Assembly (NCBI GenBank): GCA_937139605.1
Contig: CAKZQG010000039.1
Coordinates: 17,530 to 81,529, forward strand
Direction of reading: 5' to 3'
Origin: an uncultured bacterium
GTDB lineage: Bacteria; DRYD01
Length of the DNA stretch: 64,000 bases
The position numbers and the translations under genes are program-made. Below, one piece after another: positions 18,491 through 27,025 of this stretch. Positions within the stretch are counted from its first letter, which is position 1. Every line of letters begins with the position of its first letter. The notes under the pieces were generated by a model that was not told the origin of the DNA, ran no database searches, and was given only the letters and a program-made list of their open reading frames with translations.

Positions 18491-18610
18491 TTATTTACCG
18501 CATTTACATTCTTTTCCACTTTCACATCCGCAATTACAACCACTTCCACAATTACAATTTTTCTCCTTCTTATTTGATTTACTTTCTTTCATTTGCTTAT
18601 CTTCTTTCAT
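18491..18610 (-). CDS. Cys-rich 39-residue protein, metallothionein-like composition
   Basis: A small frame translating to 39 residues: a basic N-terminus (MKEDKQMKESKSNKKEK), then a Cys/Gly-rich half in which NCNCGSGCNCGC is followed by ESGKECKCGK, seven Cys in about 22 residues. This composition suggests metal binding like a metallothionein, though I recognise no family. The ATG overlaps the TGA of the upstream thioredoxin-like gene as ATGA, so translation is probably coupled. A rho-independent terminator follows. The overlap, terminator and non-random Cys spacing argue it is real. A second in-frame ATG at codon 7 is a possible alternative start. Confidence 0.65.
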   Translation of the reverse strand: MKEDKQMKESKSNKKEKNCNCGSGCNCGCESGKECKCGK

Positions 18611-19260
18611 TTCTTTTTATTCATATCCATAGAGCATTTATCTTTAGCTTTAGTTAGGTTACAATGATCACACCAACCTACTAATTGTTTTAAATGTCCT
18701 TGATCTAATTTATTTGTTGAACCCATTATAGTATTATTAACTATGTAATAAACAGTAGGATATTCTTTAACCCCTAAGGAAGAAACTAAATTAGCAGTAG
18801 GATACAAAGCCATACTTAATTTATTTTGTTTAACTAAATTAGTTAGCTCTGTTTTTTCAGTTTCTTTCCCATTAACAAAAACAACAAATTGAACATTATT
18901 ATATCCTTTTTTACTAAGCCATTCTTGGAAATTCTTTATTTGAACATAGTCTCTAACAGTTTCTTTATTTAAGAAAAATACTAATGCTTCATTAGATAAA
19001 CTTCAGTTATAATTTTTATTATCAACCAAGTTTAAAAAACTTTGATTAAACCAATTAGAAACATTTAAATTAGCAGCAGCTACTACAGTAGATTCATTAG
19101 AAGTATTCTTAGTTTGACAACATTGACAGTTTTCTGTTTTATTAGAAGAGTGCTTAGATTCCTTATCATGAGCCATAACACTTATGTTAATAAAAGCAAA
19201 TATAAATAATATAGCAATGATTATAATACTTAAGATTCTATAGTCTTTTATTTTTTTCAT
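18607..19260 (-). pseudogene. Secreted thioredoxin-fold protein interrupted by an in-frame TGA
   Basis: One frame of 217 sense-plus-TGA codons runs from the ATG at 19260, behind a very strong AAGGAGG, to a TGA at 18607, broken only by a TGA at 19003-19005 (codon 86). The N-terminal 85 residues are a signal peptide or anchor (LSIIIIAILFIFAFINISVM) and a Cys-bearing linker (ENCQCCQTKN). After the TGA come a beta-strand EALVFFLNKE, then NNVQFVVFVNG, LYPTANLVSSLGVKEYPTVY (the cis-Pro YPT of thioredoxin folds) and a C-terminal GWCDHCN. The usual CxxC after the first strand is absent. The protein continues plausibly through the stop, so this is either a fresh nonsense mutation, a sequence error or UGA recoding. 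No start codon with a ribosome site follows the TGA. It is coupled to the Cys-rich gene downstream. Confidence 0.7.
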
Positions 19261-19456
19261 TAACTAACACCTCCTTTTTAGATTTATAAATCATTTTTCA
19301 ACTATCTCCTTCTGTAGCAATTCATCTCCATCTTTTTATTATTATCACCTCCTTTTTGGTTTTTATGTTTATTTTTTTATTTTTGTATTATTTACACTTC
19401 CATTTTTAATATTTTAGATTTTTTTTATTTCTCCTTTTTTGTTTTATGTTTATTTT
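19261..19456 (-). promoter_or_regulatory. 196-base leader with three ribosome-site-like motifs and a 9-codon frame
   Basis: Between lptF/G and the thioredoxin-like gene the minus strand has AAAAAGGAG near 19435, AAAAAGGAGGTG near 19350 and AAAAAGGAGGTG near 19275, the last serving the gene. The first two sit in repeats of AACATAAAA plus A-rich spacer. Behind the middle one a short frame at 19331-19302 reads MEMNCYRRR and stops. It may be a leader peptide or decayed duplication. Confidence 0.3.
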
Positions 19457-20533
19457 TTATTTTTCAAGGATATATATTAAAATAAATCCGACAAACAGCA
19501 TAATAAAATCGGCTAAAAATGCAGCCAAAAATGGGGGTAATATATTATTTTTACCTAACGCTACAAAAAATGAAAAACTGCTATAATAAAAGAAAATCAA
19601 AAACACACTTAAAAATAAGCCAATAAACCTTCCTTTTCTAGCAAACATAACAGCTAACGGCAAAGACAATATAATTAAAATTATATTAGATAATGGCAAA
19701 CTAAATTTCAAATATAACTGGGTTCTTAAATAATTATCTTTTAATCCAATTTTTTCCATACTTTCTACCTTTTCTTTAAGTTCAGAGTATTTCATCTCCC
19801 ATGGGGTTTTTAGTTCTTCCGTAATTTTATCTACTGATATATCCAAAGGAATTATAAGTTTTTCAAATTTAGTTTGAGATTTAACAAAACCTTTATAAGA
19901 AATATCTGTAATAAATCCATCATATAGAGTTATTTTAAAATCTTTAGCAAGGCCTTTAGTAGCTGTTATTATCCTTGGGTATATCCCAACAGTATTATCT
20001 ATTAGGGTTATATATTTCATTTCCCCTTTGGCTTTATCTATTTCTTTAATGATAATTATTTTACCATCAGGTAATTTAAAAAATACGTTTGATTGTAAAA
20101 AAGCTAAGGGAGCTTTTATTATTTTTTCTTTAACAATTTTTTCAGAAGCACTCATAGATAAAGGAACTATGGTTTCATTTAAAATAAATGAAACAATACT
20201 CAAAAAAAAACCTATAATCAAAAACGGTAAAATTATTAAATAAAATCTTATTCCTAAGATCCTTAAAGAAGTTATCTCAAAATTTGATTCCAATTTAGTA
20301 ATAGAGTTTATAATAGCAAATAAATTAGCTACAGGTATGGCTATAATCAAAAAGGCAGGAATCCTATAAGCTATTATTTTAAAAAAGCTAATTAAATCTA
20401 ATCCTTTAGATATAACTTGATCTACTAAAATAAATAGCATTTCTGATATCATAAATATAATAAACCCAAATAATCCAATAAAAAAAGGTAAAATCATTTC
20501 CTTAGATAAATAAAAAAATAAAGTCTTTCTCAT
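19457..20533 (-). CDS. LptF/LptG-family permease (YjgP/YjgQ)
   Basis: 358 residues. Six membrane helices are arranged as three N-terminal (through residue ~115), a periplasmic beta-jellyroll domain (residues ~125-260, with FKLPDGKIIIIKEI and LYDGFITDISY) and three C-terminal. This is the permease of the Lpt LPS export complex, working with LptB and LptC. A single copy is seen, and I cannot separate F from G. Its presence argues for an outer membrane. GAGGATA precedes the ATG. The gene stands alone between the carbonic-anhydrase-like gene (100 bases) and the thioredoxin-like gene. Confidence 0.88.
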   Translation of the reverse strand: MRKTLFFYLSKEMILPFFIGLFGFIIFMISEMLFILVDQVISKGLDLISFFKIIAYRIPAFLIIAIPVANLFAIINSITKLESNFEITSLRILGIRFYLIILPFLIIGFFLSIVSFILNETIVPLSMSASEKIVKEKIIKAPLAFLQSNVFFKLPDGKIIIIKEIDKAKGEMKYITLIDNTVGIYPRIITATKGLAKDFKITLYDGFITDISYKGFVKSQTKFEKLIIPLDISVDKITEELKTPWEMKYSELKEKVESMEKIGLKDNYLRTQLYLKFSLPLSNIILIILSLPLAVMFARKGRFIGLFLSVFLIFFYYSSFSFFVALGKNNILPPFLAAFLADFIMLFVGFILIYILEK

Positions 20534-20632
20534 AAAAATATCCTCATATAAAATATATCATATAAAACAAAACCAAAAGGAAACTACTCCATTTATTAAG
20601 TGTTAAATTAATCATATAAAGATATTAAAATA

Positions 20633-21049
20633 TTAACTTATATCCAAGTTTATTATCTCTTCTATATTCCATTTTTCATTTACATATATTCCAATTAAAG
20701 TTATTTTTTTTTCATTTTTATTAAAAAAATTCTTTGAAATTAAAAAATTATATAAATTATAAACGGAGCTAATAATATCATTTTTATGTTGTTCATAATC
20801 AACAGGGTTCCCTGCGCAATCATAATGCCCAGCTATTATAACATAATTAGAATCATGATTAACTAAAGAAATTCTTATTTTTGTTTCTAATTTTTCAATA
20901 TTTTCTATATTAGTTAAAAATTTATCTATTCCAGGTTCAGTTATCATATCTACATACAGATTATCAATATTTAATTTAGTTTTAAAATAATTAAGGATAG
21001 GTTCAATAGTTCTTCCATCCATACAATTCAAAGCAGTAATAAATTTCAT
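20633..21049 (-). CDS. Small beta-carbonic-anhydrase-like zinc protein
   Basis: 138 residues. The Zn-ligand pattern of beta-carbonic anhydrases is visible: CMDGR (C9, D11, R13) and GHYDCAG (H75, C78), in a short alpha/beta fold. Enzymes of full length are about 200 residues, and this belongs to the shorter carbonic-anhydrase-like branch with NCMDGR and HYDCAGNP. Activity on CO2 is not certain in that branch. A strong GGAAGGAGG site precedes the ATG. The gene lies 40 bases after the end of the antiporter reading frame upstream, so it may share its transcript. Confidence 0.8.
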   Translation of the reverse strand: MKFITALNCMDGRTIEPILNYFKTKLNIDNLYVDMITEPGIDKFLTNIENIEKLETKIRISLVNHDSNYVIIAGHYDCAGNPVDYEQHKNDIISSVYNLYNFLISKNFFNKNEKKITLIGIYVNEKWNIEEIINLDIS

Positions 21050-21089
21050 TTAAAAAACCTCCTTCCCATTTATAATTTATATTTTTATA

Positions 21090-22181
21090 TTAAGGATGCA
21101 GGAAATATAAAATAGATATCATAATGTAGGTAATAACGAACACAACTCCTTCAAACCAATTAGTTTTTCCATCGACTAAAGCAGCAAAAGCAATAATAAA
21201 AGCGGAAAACATTGCAACTATCTCAAAAATATTAAAATTAAGAGCAACATCCATCCCTAAAAATTTCCCAATAATGATTAACAAAGGAGCAACAAGTAAG
21301 CCCACTTGATTACAAGAACTAATAGCTACTTGAAAACTAAGGGAGATTTTATTTTCTCTAGCTACCCAAATAGCGACAGCCCCTTCTGCAGCATTACCAA
21401 CAATCGCCGCTATAATCCCCCCAATAAAAAACTTAGACCAACCTAAAATCTTATGAGTCTCTTCTATAGATTCAACAAACATATGACTACTAAAAGCAAC
21501 AGCTATAGTAGATAAAAGCAAAACAATAATAGAAAATCCTAAAGGCCAATCTGGTTTTTCTGTTAGCTTCTCACCTTCTGGTATAAATATAGATTTATGT
21601 GTTTTTAATTGAAAAATCAACGCAAAAATATAAGTTATTAAAATAATAACAGAAAAATAAAAACTAATATCTATTAATATTTTATTAGCTAAATCGGGGC
21701 TAATAGCTTTATCAAATAACGGGGCTAATGGAATAATAGAAGGAATAGATAAGTAAATTAGAATAATAGCAAGTAGAGTAATATTAGATTGAGTAGCTTG
21801 ATAGCCTATTTTTTGCTCAGGATACTTAGTTCCTCCTGCTATCATAGATAATCCTAATAACAAAAGTAGATTAGCTAACATAGAGCCAATAATAGAAGCT
21901 AAAGCTACCTCTATTTCCCTATTTATTAATGCAATAACACTTATTATAAGCTCTGTTATGTTCCCAAAAGTAGCATTAATAACTCCTGCGATAACAGGAT
22001 TATAATACAATGAAATTTCTTCAGTAGCTTTACCTATAAGAACAACTATCCCTAAAATAGCTAATGCAGAAACAACAAATACTAATACCCCACTAACACC
22101 TAAAAATTTAAAAATAATTAAAATAAGCACTAACAAACTCAGTATAGAAATTTTAGGAGCTTTTCTTAAATAATCTATCAT
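21090..22181 (-). CDS. Calcium/proton antiporter (CaxA/ChaA family)
   Basis: A 363-residue cation exchanger with two inverted halves of about five helices. The alpha-repeats are clear: GNITELIISVIALI in the first half and GNAAEGAVAIWVA in the second, each with the acidic residue in the membrane that binds the cation, followed by GSMLANLLLLLG and SCNQVGLLVAPLL. It exports Ca2+ (or similar) in exchange for H+. No Shine-Dalgarno lies before the ATG. Instead a 12-bp hairpin ends 17 bases upstream, within a leader that has further structure, suggesting translational or riboswitch-like control. Confidence 0.92.
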   Translation of the reverse strand: MIDYLRKAPKISILSLLVLILIIFKFLGVSGVLVFVVSALAILGIVVLIGKATEEISLYYNPVIAGVINATFGNITELIISVIALINREIEVALASIIGSMLANLLLLLGLSMIAGGTKYPEQKIGYQATQSNITLLAIILIYLSIPSIIPLAPLFDKAISPDLANKILIDISFYFSVIILITYIFALIFQLKTHKSIFIPEGEKLTEKPDWPLGFSIIVLLLSTIAVAFSSHMFVESIEETHKILGWSKFFIGGIIAAIVGNAAEGAVAIWVARENKISLSFQVAISSCNQVGLLVAPLLIIIGKFLGMDVALNFNIFEIVAMFSAFIIAFAALVDGKTNWFEGVVFVITYIMISILYFLHP

Positions 22182-22285
22182 GTCTATAGCTAATTTAACA
22201 AAGGTGTATAAGAATATACACCTTTGGCAGACCTATTTTTATCCCGCCAATTTTAAGATTAGCCCTATAGTCTGCAAGCGGTATT
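22182..22285 (-). promoter_or_regulatory. Structured 5' leader of the Ca2+/H+ antiporter gene (candidate cis-regulatory RNA)
   Basis: Two structures are visible on the minus strand. One is a stem closed by GCAGAC (22275-22270) and GTCTGC (22232-22227), extended by TTG/CAA and TAT/ATA with single-base bulges around a ~30-base loop. The other is a perfect 12-bp hairpin at 22226-22199 (CAAAGGTGTATA, loop TTCT). They share the CAA at 22226-22224, so they may compete. There is no T-run behind the hairpin, so it is not a plain terminator. I do not recognise a known riboswitch class. Confidence 0.5.
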
Positions 22286-22333
22286 AAGCTAATTATATTA
22301 TTAAACTCCCTTAACACACTCTTAAATACTTTT

Positions 22334-23506
22334 TTAAATCTCCTGTGCTTTCATAATATTAAAAATATTTTTATAATTACCTAAAATATAAAAAACTAAA
22401 GCCAAAAAAGATAAAATAAAAGCAACAAAAAACATAAACTTATACCCTAAATTAAATAAAATAGTACCTAAAAAAGAACCAATTAAATTAGATAAAGACA
22501 TAACAGAAGATAACAAGCTTAAAGCAGTAATTTTTTCTTTATTATTTAATATCAAATTTTCTATATTTCCTAAATACAATGAAGAAAATGATAAACCTAA
22601 TAACACTTGTAAAATACATAATAAATGGAAATCTTTAACAAAATAAAACAATATAAAATACAAAGCAGATAAAAAGTATCCAAAAATAACCAATATAAAA
22701 GAAATTAATTTTTTATTTATTTTATAAACAAAAATAGCTAAAAGAGGGTTAGAAAAAGTTTGAACAACAATATTAATAGCATTTAAAATCCCGATAGCTT
22801 TTAAATCCAAGTGATAATAATTAAGCAAAATATAAGTAAAGAATAGCCAAATCATAGCAGCACCGCTATGTCTAAAAACTAAAGGCAAATAAATATTAAT
22901 ATTTTTAAAAAAAATCTTTATAGAATCATTATTATTATCAATAGCTTGAGTATAATTACTTTCATTTTTTTTCAAAATAAACAAAAACAATAAAATAAAT
23001 CCTAAAATATATAAAAAGAATATAGAAATAAACATAAATTTATAGTTATTAACAATAGAGCCAATAAAATAGCCAATAAGAAAACCGAGAGAAGAAATAG
23101 AAACTGTTATTCCCCTATTATTAGATAAAGAGAAACAAGTACCAATATAAAAAGCCCCAGTTAATCCTATTGATAATAAAACAATAATATAATAATAGAT
23201 ATTATCAAAAAGTAAAAGAGAAAAAATTAAAATAGCTTGAAGTATTAAAGCAATTCTGATAAAAGTTATGGTATATTTTTTATATTTGTCAATAATTGGA
23301 GAAATAAAAAACCCTGATAAAACAGATCCTAAAGAATAAAAAGTTCCTAAAATCCCAATATAAGTTTTTTCAACGCTTAAATCTTTAACAATTAAAGGCA
23401 AATATAAATACAAAGTAGAAAAAAAAGAGAAATAAATCATAACAAGATATCCTAAAATAAAATCTCTTAATTTTAAAATATTTTTTACTAATTGATAATT
23501 AGGCAT
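22334..23506 (-). CDS. Major facilitator superfamily transporter
   Basis: 390 residues and 12 hydrophobic helices. After helix 1 and 2 comes the loop IDKYKKYTIT that stands in for the MFS motif A (a weak match). A central cytoplasmic loop (KKNESNYTQAIDNNNDSIK) divides the halves. The substrate is unknown; an exporter is as likely as a sugar or drug carrier. I took the ATG at 23506 because AAAGGAA lies about 11 bases before it. The frame reaches a TTG at 23536 that would overlap the HD-GYP gene. The two genes are adjacent and co-directional. Confidence 0.8.
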   Translation of the reverse strand: MPNYQLVKNILKLRDFILGYLVMIYFSFFSTLYLYLPLIVKDLSVEKTYIGILGTFYSLGSVLSGFFISPIIDKYKKYTITFIRIALILQAILIFSLLLFDNIYYYIIVLLSIGLTGAFYIGTCFSLSNNRGITVSISSLGFLIGYFIGSIVNNYKFMFISIFFLYILGFILLFLFILKKNESNYTQAIDNNNDSIKIFFKNINIYLPLVFRHSGAAMIWLFFTYILLNYYHLDLKAIGILNAINIVVQTFSNPLLAIFVYKINKKLISFILVIFGYFLSALYFILFYFVKDFHLLCILQVLLGLSFSSLYLGNIENLILNNKEKITALSLLSSVMSLSNLIGSFLGTILFNLGYKFMFFVAFILSFLALVFYILGNYKNIFNIMKAQEI

Positions 23507-23525
23507 AAAATAAAATTCCTTTCCC

Positions 23526-24686
23526 TTAATTATCAATATAATTTTTTTCTTTTATAAGCTCAAGGAATACTGGTAGGATATTAGGATCAAATTGATTTTG
23601 GTTTTCTTTTATTAGATCAATAGCTTCTTGTATAGAATAAGCTTTTCTGTATGGTCTTTCACTAATTAAAGCAATAAATACATCGCAAATACGGATAATT
23701 CTTGATCCTAATGGGATTATATTAGATTGAAGTTTATCAGGATATCCAGTTCCATCCCAATTTTCATGATGATGTTTAACTATTAAAACTATATCCGAAT
23801 AGGAATTTAGTTTTTCTAAGATATTAGCAGCAATAACAGGATGCTTTTGAATAATTTCTTTTTCATTATCATTTAAAGGAGTATTTTTAGAAAAAATATA
23901 TTCAGGAATAGAAATATAACCAATATTCATTATTTTTGAAGCATGATAAATTTTATTTATTTCTTCATAACTTAGATTCAATTTTATAGCTAATTCTTTA
24001 GCTAATTCAGCTACTTTTAGGCTATGATTAACTCCATAAGGGTTCCTATTATCAACTATTTTTGAGATATTTTCTATAGTTAATTTAGCAGCACTTATTA
24101 GCCAATCATAGTTTCTTCCAATTAAAACAATTGGTAATAAAACTATTAACCAAACATAAGCCCACCAAATTAATTTTAAATCTATTAAAACCTTAAATAA
24201 CAATAAATTAACTACTAAATTTAAAAATAAATTTCTAATACTAAAAAACAAAACAAATCTTTTGGTATCAATAAAAGATTTTACATTAAAAGAAATATTC
24301 ATAAACTCTATAAATAGATGGTTAATCAAATAAAATAAAAAAATAAAAATAAACGATTGAGTTAATAAAAAAACAGTAGATTCGTTTTTTATAAAGAAAA
24401 GTTTAAATAATATAAAAAGTATAGCTATAGGAACAGTTTCTATAAATAATAAAAATTTAAAAATTTTTTGATTTTTTAGGTTTTTATATTCAATAAAAGA
24501 AAAAGAAATTTTTGAGATTATAATACCTAAGACAGATAAAAAGAAATTATTTAGATAAAAGAAATTAACGAAAGAATATAAATAGAAAGCTTCCGTTAAT
24601 CTTAGGTTGTATATTTTATATGGAGTAAGTAAGTAAAAGAAGTTGGATAAAAAAACCAATAAAGTAAAGAGGATAAAATCAAGCAT
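23526..24686 (-). CDS. Membrane HD-GYP domain protein with degenerate HD motif
   Basis: 386 residues. The first ~190 hold five to six membrane helices with no recognisable sensor domain. From residue ~205 an HD-GYP domain follows. The first His (H221), KHP (281-283), HHHEN (305-309) and the DGTGYP (311-316) of the GYP signature are present. The central HD, normally LHDIGK, reads IMNIGY (252-257), so both metal-binding residues are replaced (H to M, D to N). HD-GYP domains hydrolyse cyclic-di-GMP; this one may only bind it. It is probably in an operon with the MFS gene, and tRNA-Met is just upstream. Confidence 0.85.
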   Translation of the reverse strand: MLDFILFTLLVFLSNFFYLLTPYKIYNLRLTEAFYLYSFVNFFYLNNFFLSVLGIIISKISFSFIEYKNLKNQKIFKFLLFIETVPIAILFILFKLFFIKNESTVFLLTQSFIFIFLFYLINHLFIEFMNISFNVKSFIDTKRFVLFFSIRNLFLNLVVNLLLFKVLIDLKLIWWAYVWLIVLLPIVLIGRNYDWLISAAKLTIENISKIVDNRNPYGVNHSLKVAELAKELAIKLNLSYEEINKIYHASKIMNIGYISIPEYIFSKNTPLNDNEKEIIQKHPVIAANILEKLNSYSDIVLIVKHHHENWDGTGYPDKLQSNIIPLGSRIIRICDVFIALISERPYRKAYSIQEAIDLIKENQNQFDPNILPVFLELIKEKNYIDN

Positions 24687-24709
24687 AATTAAAATTCATA
24701 TGGAGTTAT

Positions 24710-24782
24710 TGGCGGCACGAGGATTTGAACCTCGGACCCAGGGATTATGATTCCCTTGCTCTAACCACTGAGCTATGCCGCC
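24710..24782 (-). tRNA. tRNA-Met (anticodon CAT)
   Basis: On the minus strand the acceptor stem GGCGGCA/TGCCGCC, D arm, anticodon stem AGGGA/TCCCT with loop ATCATAA and a T arm with TTCAAAT are all intact. The anticodon is CAT. The acceptor stem resembles elongator tRNA-Met. An isoleucine tRNA (lysidine-modified CAT) cannot be excluded. No encoded CCA. It lies upstream of the HD-GYP gene on the same strand. Confidence 0.92.
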
Positions 24783-24949
24783 TTACCTACTATCTATATT
24801 CTATCTACTACATTAAAACCCTCTAAAAATAATTATTAAAATAAGATAATTTAACTACTTATTAAACAATGACCTAAGATATACAATTCCTGTTGATACT
24901 TTATAAAGATAATTAATATATTAATATATATACTTTTTGCTGATGTTTA

Positions 24950-25780
24950 TTAAAACCAAAGAATACCTATACCACAATTTTCTTGATTATAGTCTTTTAT
25001 TATTTCTTGATATTTTTTATAGCCATATTTATTTTTGTTATTTTTTAATTCTTTCCAGAAAACGGAAGTCCCATCAGAATAATTAGGGGCTATATCGTGA
25101 AAAGCGATTACAGAGTTATTATTTATAAATTTAGAATAAAGTTCAAAGTCTTTTTTTACTGCTTCGTAGCTATGATCCCCATCTATAAATATAAAATCTA
25201 TTTTCCTTCCTTGTAATAATTTTTCTAAATAAGATACTGTATTTTTATCTTGTGAGCTAGCTCTTATTAGATATAACTGCTGATTATCTTTTTTAAAACA
25301 ATTAAATAACTGGATAATCAGATAATCATATTTATGATATTTTTTATTTCCCCAGAAAGGAAGATCTATACTTATAATAGTAGAATTATCAGCTGCTAAT
25401 TTAGTAAAGCAAAACAAAGTCCCACCTCTATAACTTCCTATCTCCAAAATAATTTTTGGATTAATAGATCTAAATATTTTTAATAATTCCAAAAATTCTT
25501 CTTTAATCTGTATAGGAGTAATTAAGGAATCTTCAAAATTTTTAACAAATTGCCATAAATTATCTAAATCATTGAACTCTACATTACTTACATAATCTAG
25601 GAAATTTTTATCATTTAATAATATCATTAATTTTTTTATATAATTTTCATACTCATTATTTATTTTAGAAGAATAAATAAAACTATATAAATTTACTTTA
25701 ATTTTATTAATAAATTTAGTGATTCCAAATTCTCTTAAAATAAAAACACCTTTTCTAATCTTTTTCAATAAATTACCCAT
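24950..25780 (-). CDS. Class I SAM-dependent methyltransferase of a polysaccharide cluster
   Basis: 276 residues with the Rossmann motif I ILEIGSYRGGTLF (about residue 117), IISIDLPFWG as motif II and IDFIFIDGDHSYEAVKKDF followed by SVIAFHDI. The last two are the pattern of the cephalosporin-hydroxylase/macrocin-O-methyltransferase-like group (methyltransferase 24 type) with acidic metal ligands. It probably O-methylates a sugar or its precursor. It is the last gene of the minus-strand glycan cluster that starts near 33269. The acceptor is unknown. Confidence 0.75.
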   Translation of the reverse strand: MGNLLKKIRKGVFILREFGITKFINKIKVNLYSFIYSSKINNEYENYIKKLMILLNDKNFLDYVSNVEFNDLDNLWQFVKNFEDSLITPIQIKEEFLELLKIFRSINPKIILEIGSYRGGTLFCFTKLAADNSTIISIDLPFWGNKKYHKYDYLIIQLFNCFKKDNQQLYLIRASSQDKNTVSYLEKLLQGRKIDFIFIDGDHSYEAVKKDFELYSKFINNNSVIAFHDIAPNYSDGTSVFWKELKNNKNKYGYKKYQEIIKDYNQENCGIGILWF

Positions 25781-25830
25781 AAAAACAAACTTAACACACT
25801 TTTGTTTTAACTAATTTATTTTCAATGAAT

Positions 25831-27024
25831 TTATTTTCTAGTTAAAATACTTTCATACAATTTTTTAAATTGGGAAGAAATATTTTTATATGAATAATTT
25901 TCCTTAACAAAATCGGATATCCTTTTTCTATCAAAGTTTTGATAATTTTTACACATAAAGTAAAACGCATTAACTAACTGATCGATATTATTGTTATCAA
26001 TAAGTATTCCATATTGGGGTTTAAGATATTCTTCAGGTCCTCCAGACTTGGTAGCAATAACAGGTAATCCACATAACATAGCTTCTAAAGTAGCAACCGA
26101 AAAAGTCTCTACTTTACTGAACATAACAAAAAAATCATAACTCGGCATTAATTCTTTTAGTTTCTTATTATCTATTGCTCCTTTAAAAAATACATTTTTA
26201 TTTAACAAATCCAATTCATTAGCTAATTTTATTAATTTTTCTTTATCTTTTCCATCTCCATAAATATCAAGTATAATCTTATTATTTTTAAATTCTTCCT
26301 TATAAGTATTTAAAAATATCTTAAATCCATTAAGTAAATTAGAGATATTTTTAGTTTTATCAATCAAATTAGATACTGAAATAATCTTTATTTCATATTT
26401 GAATTTAATACTATTATAATTATTTATTTTTATATTTTCATTTTCTTCAAAAACTACATTAGGGATAATGTAAAATTTATTTTTAAATCCGATTTTTTGC
26501 ATAGCATTTTTTAAAGATTCACTAACACATATTATCCCTTCAGAAAATAAAGAAAACCATTTTATGAATAAAAGCAAAATTTTTTTAATTATATCAAGTT
26601 TGTCTATTTTATTAACTATTCTTGGATAAAAAGTTGAATGTTCTAATATTATAAACTTTATTTTCTTAAAAAATTTAAAATACAGAGCTATAAATAGCAT
26701 AAAAGAAGAGGTAATATTAACTTGAATCAAATCTATTTTTTTGTAATTTTTAGATAAAATAAAAATTCCAATTAATATAGATATAAGGTAAAAAAATACA
26801 TCAAAAATAGGGTGTGTTTTTTTATAGTAAATTATAATAGTGTCAATATTTTCATCTAAGAAGTTATCTATTTTAAAAAGTTTTTTAATTTTTTTAGAAG
26901 GTGCTATATGAAAGGAAATCACATTAGCAAAAAGAGAAACAGCTTTAGCGTGTTTTCTAATAAAAATAGCAGAATTAGGATTATCTAAATTTGGATACCA
27001 CTTGTTTAAAAACAAAATTAACAT
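25831..27024 (-). CDS. Glycosyltransferase family 4 protein
   Basis: 397 residues in a GT-B fold. The C-terminal half has the GT4 pattern IISVSNLIDKTKNI, then GDGKDKEKL and SKVETFSVATLEAMLCGLPV, in which E-x7-E binds the nucleotide sugar, then TKSGGPEEYL. The N-terminal acceptor half has the PNSAIFIRKHAKA helix seen in capsule and colanic-type transferases. It acts in the cytoplasm on a lipid-linked glycan. It abuts the sugar epimerase gene (1-base gap) and is clearly in the same operon. Donor and linkage are not readable. Confidence 0.88.
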   Translation of the reverse strand: MLILFLNKWYPNLDNPNSAIFIRKHAKAVSLFANVISFHIAPSKKIKKLFKIDNFLDENIDTIIIYYKKTHPIFDVFFYLISILIGIFILSKNYKKIDLIQVNITSSFMLFIALYFKFFKKIKFIILEHSTFYPRIVNKIDKLDIIKKILLLFIKWFSLFSEGIICVSESLKNAMQKIGFKNKFYIIPNVVFEENENIKINNYNSIKFKYEIKIISVSNLIDKTKNISNLLNGFKIFLNTYKEEFKNNKIILDIYGDGKDKEKLIKLANELDLLNKNVFFKGAIDNKKLKELMPSYDFFVMFSKVETFSVATLEAMLCGLPVIATKSGGPEEYLKPQYGILIDNNNIDQLVNAFYFMCKNYQNFDRKRISDFVKENYSYKNISSQFKKLYESILTRK

Positions 27025-27025
27025 A

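Noticed and set aside
19003..19030. Hairpin CTAATG-AAG-CATTAG near the in-frame UGA as a selenocysteine insertion element
   Set aside because: The loop lies about 13 bases after the UGA and lacks the expected loop G pattern and spacing; it also codes for ordinary residues. Kept only as a note in the finding.
20028..20243. Plus-strand open frame inside lptF/G and similar frames inside other genes
   Set aside because: They run opposite to well-supported genes, have no ribosome site, and show low-complexity translations.
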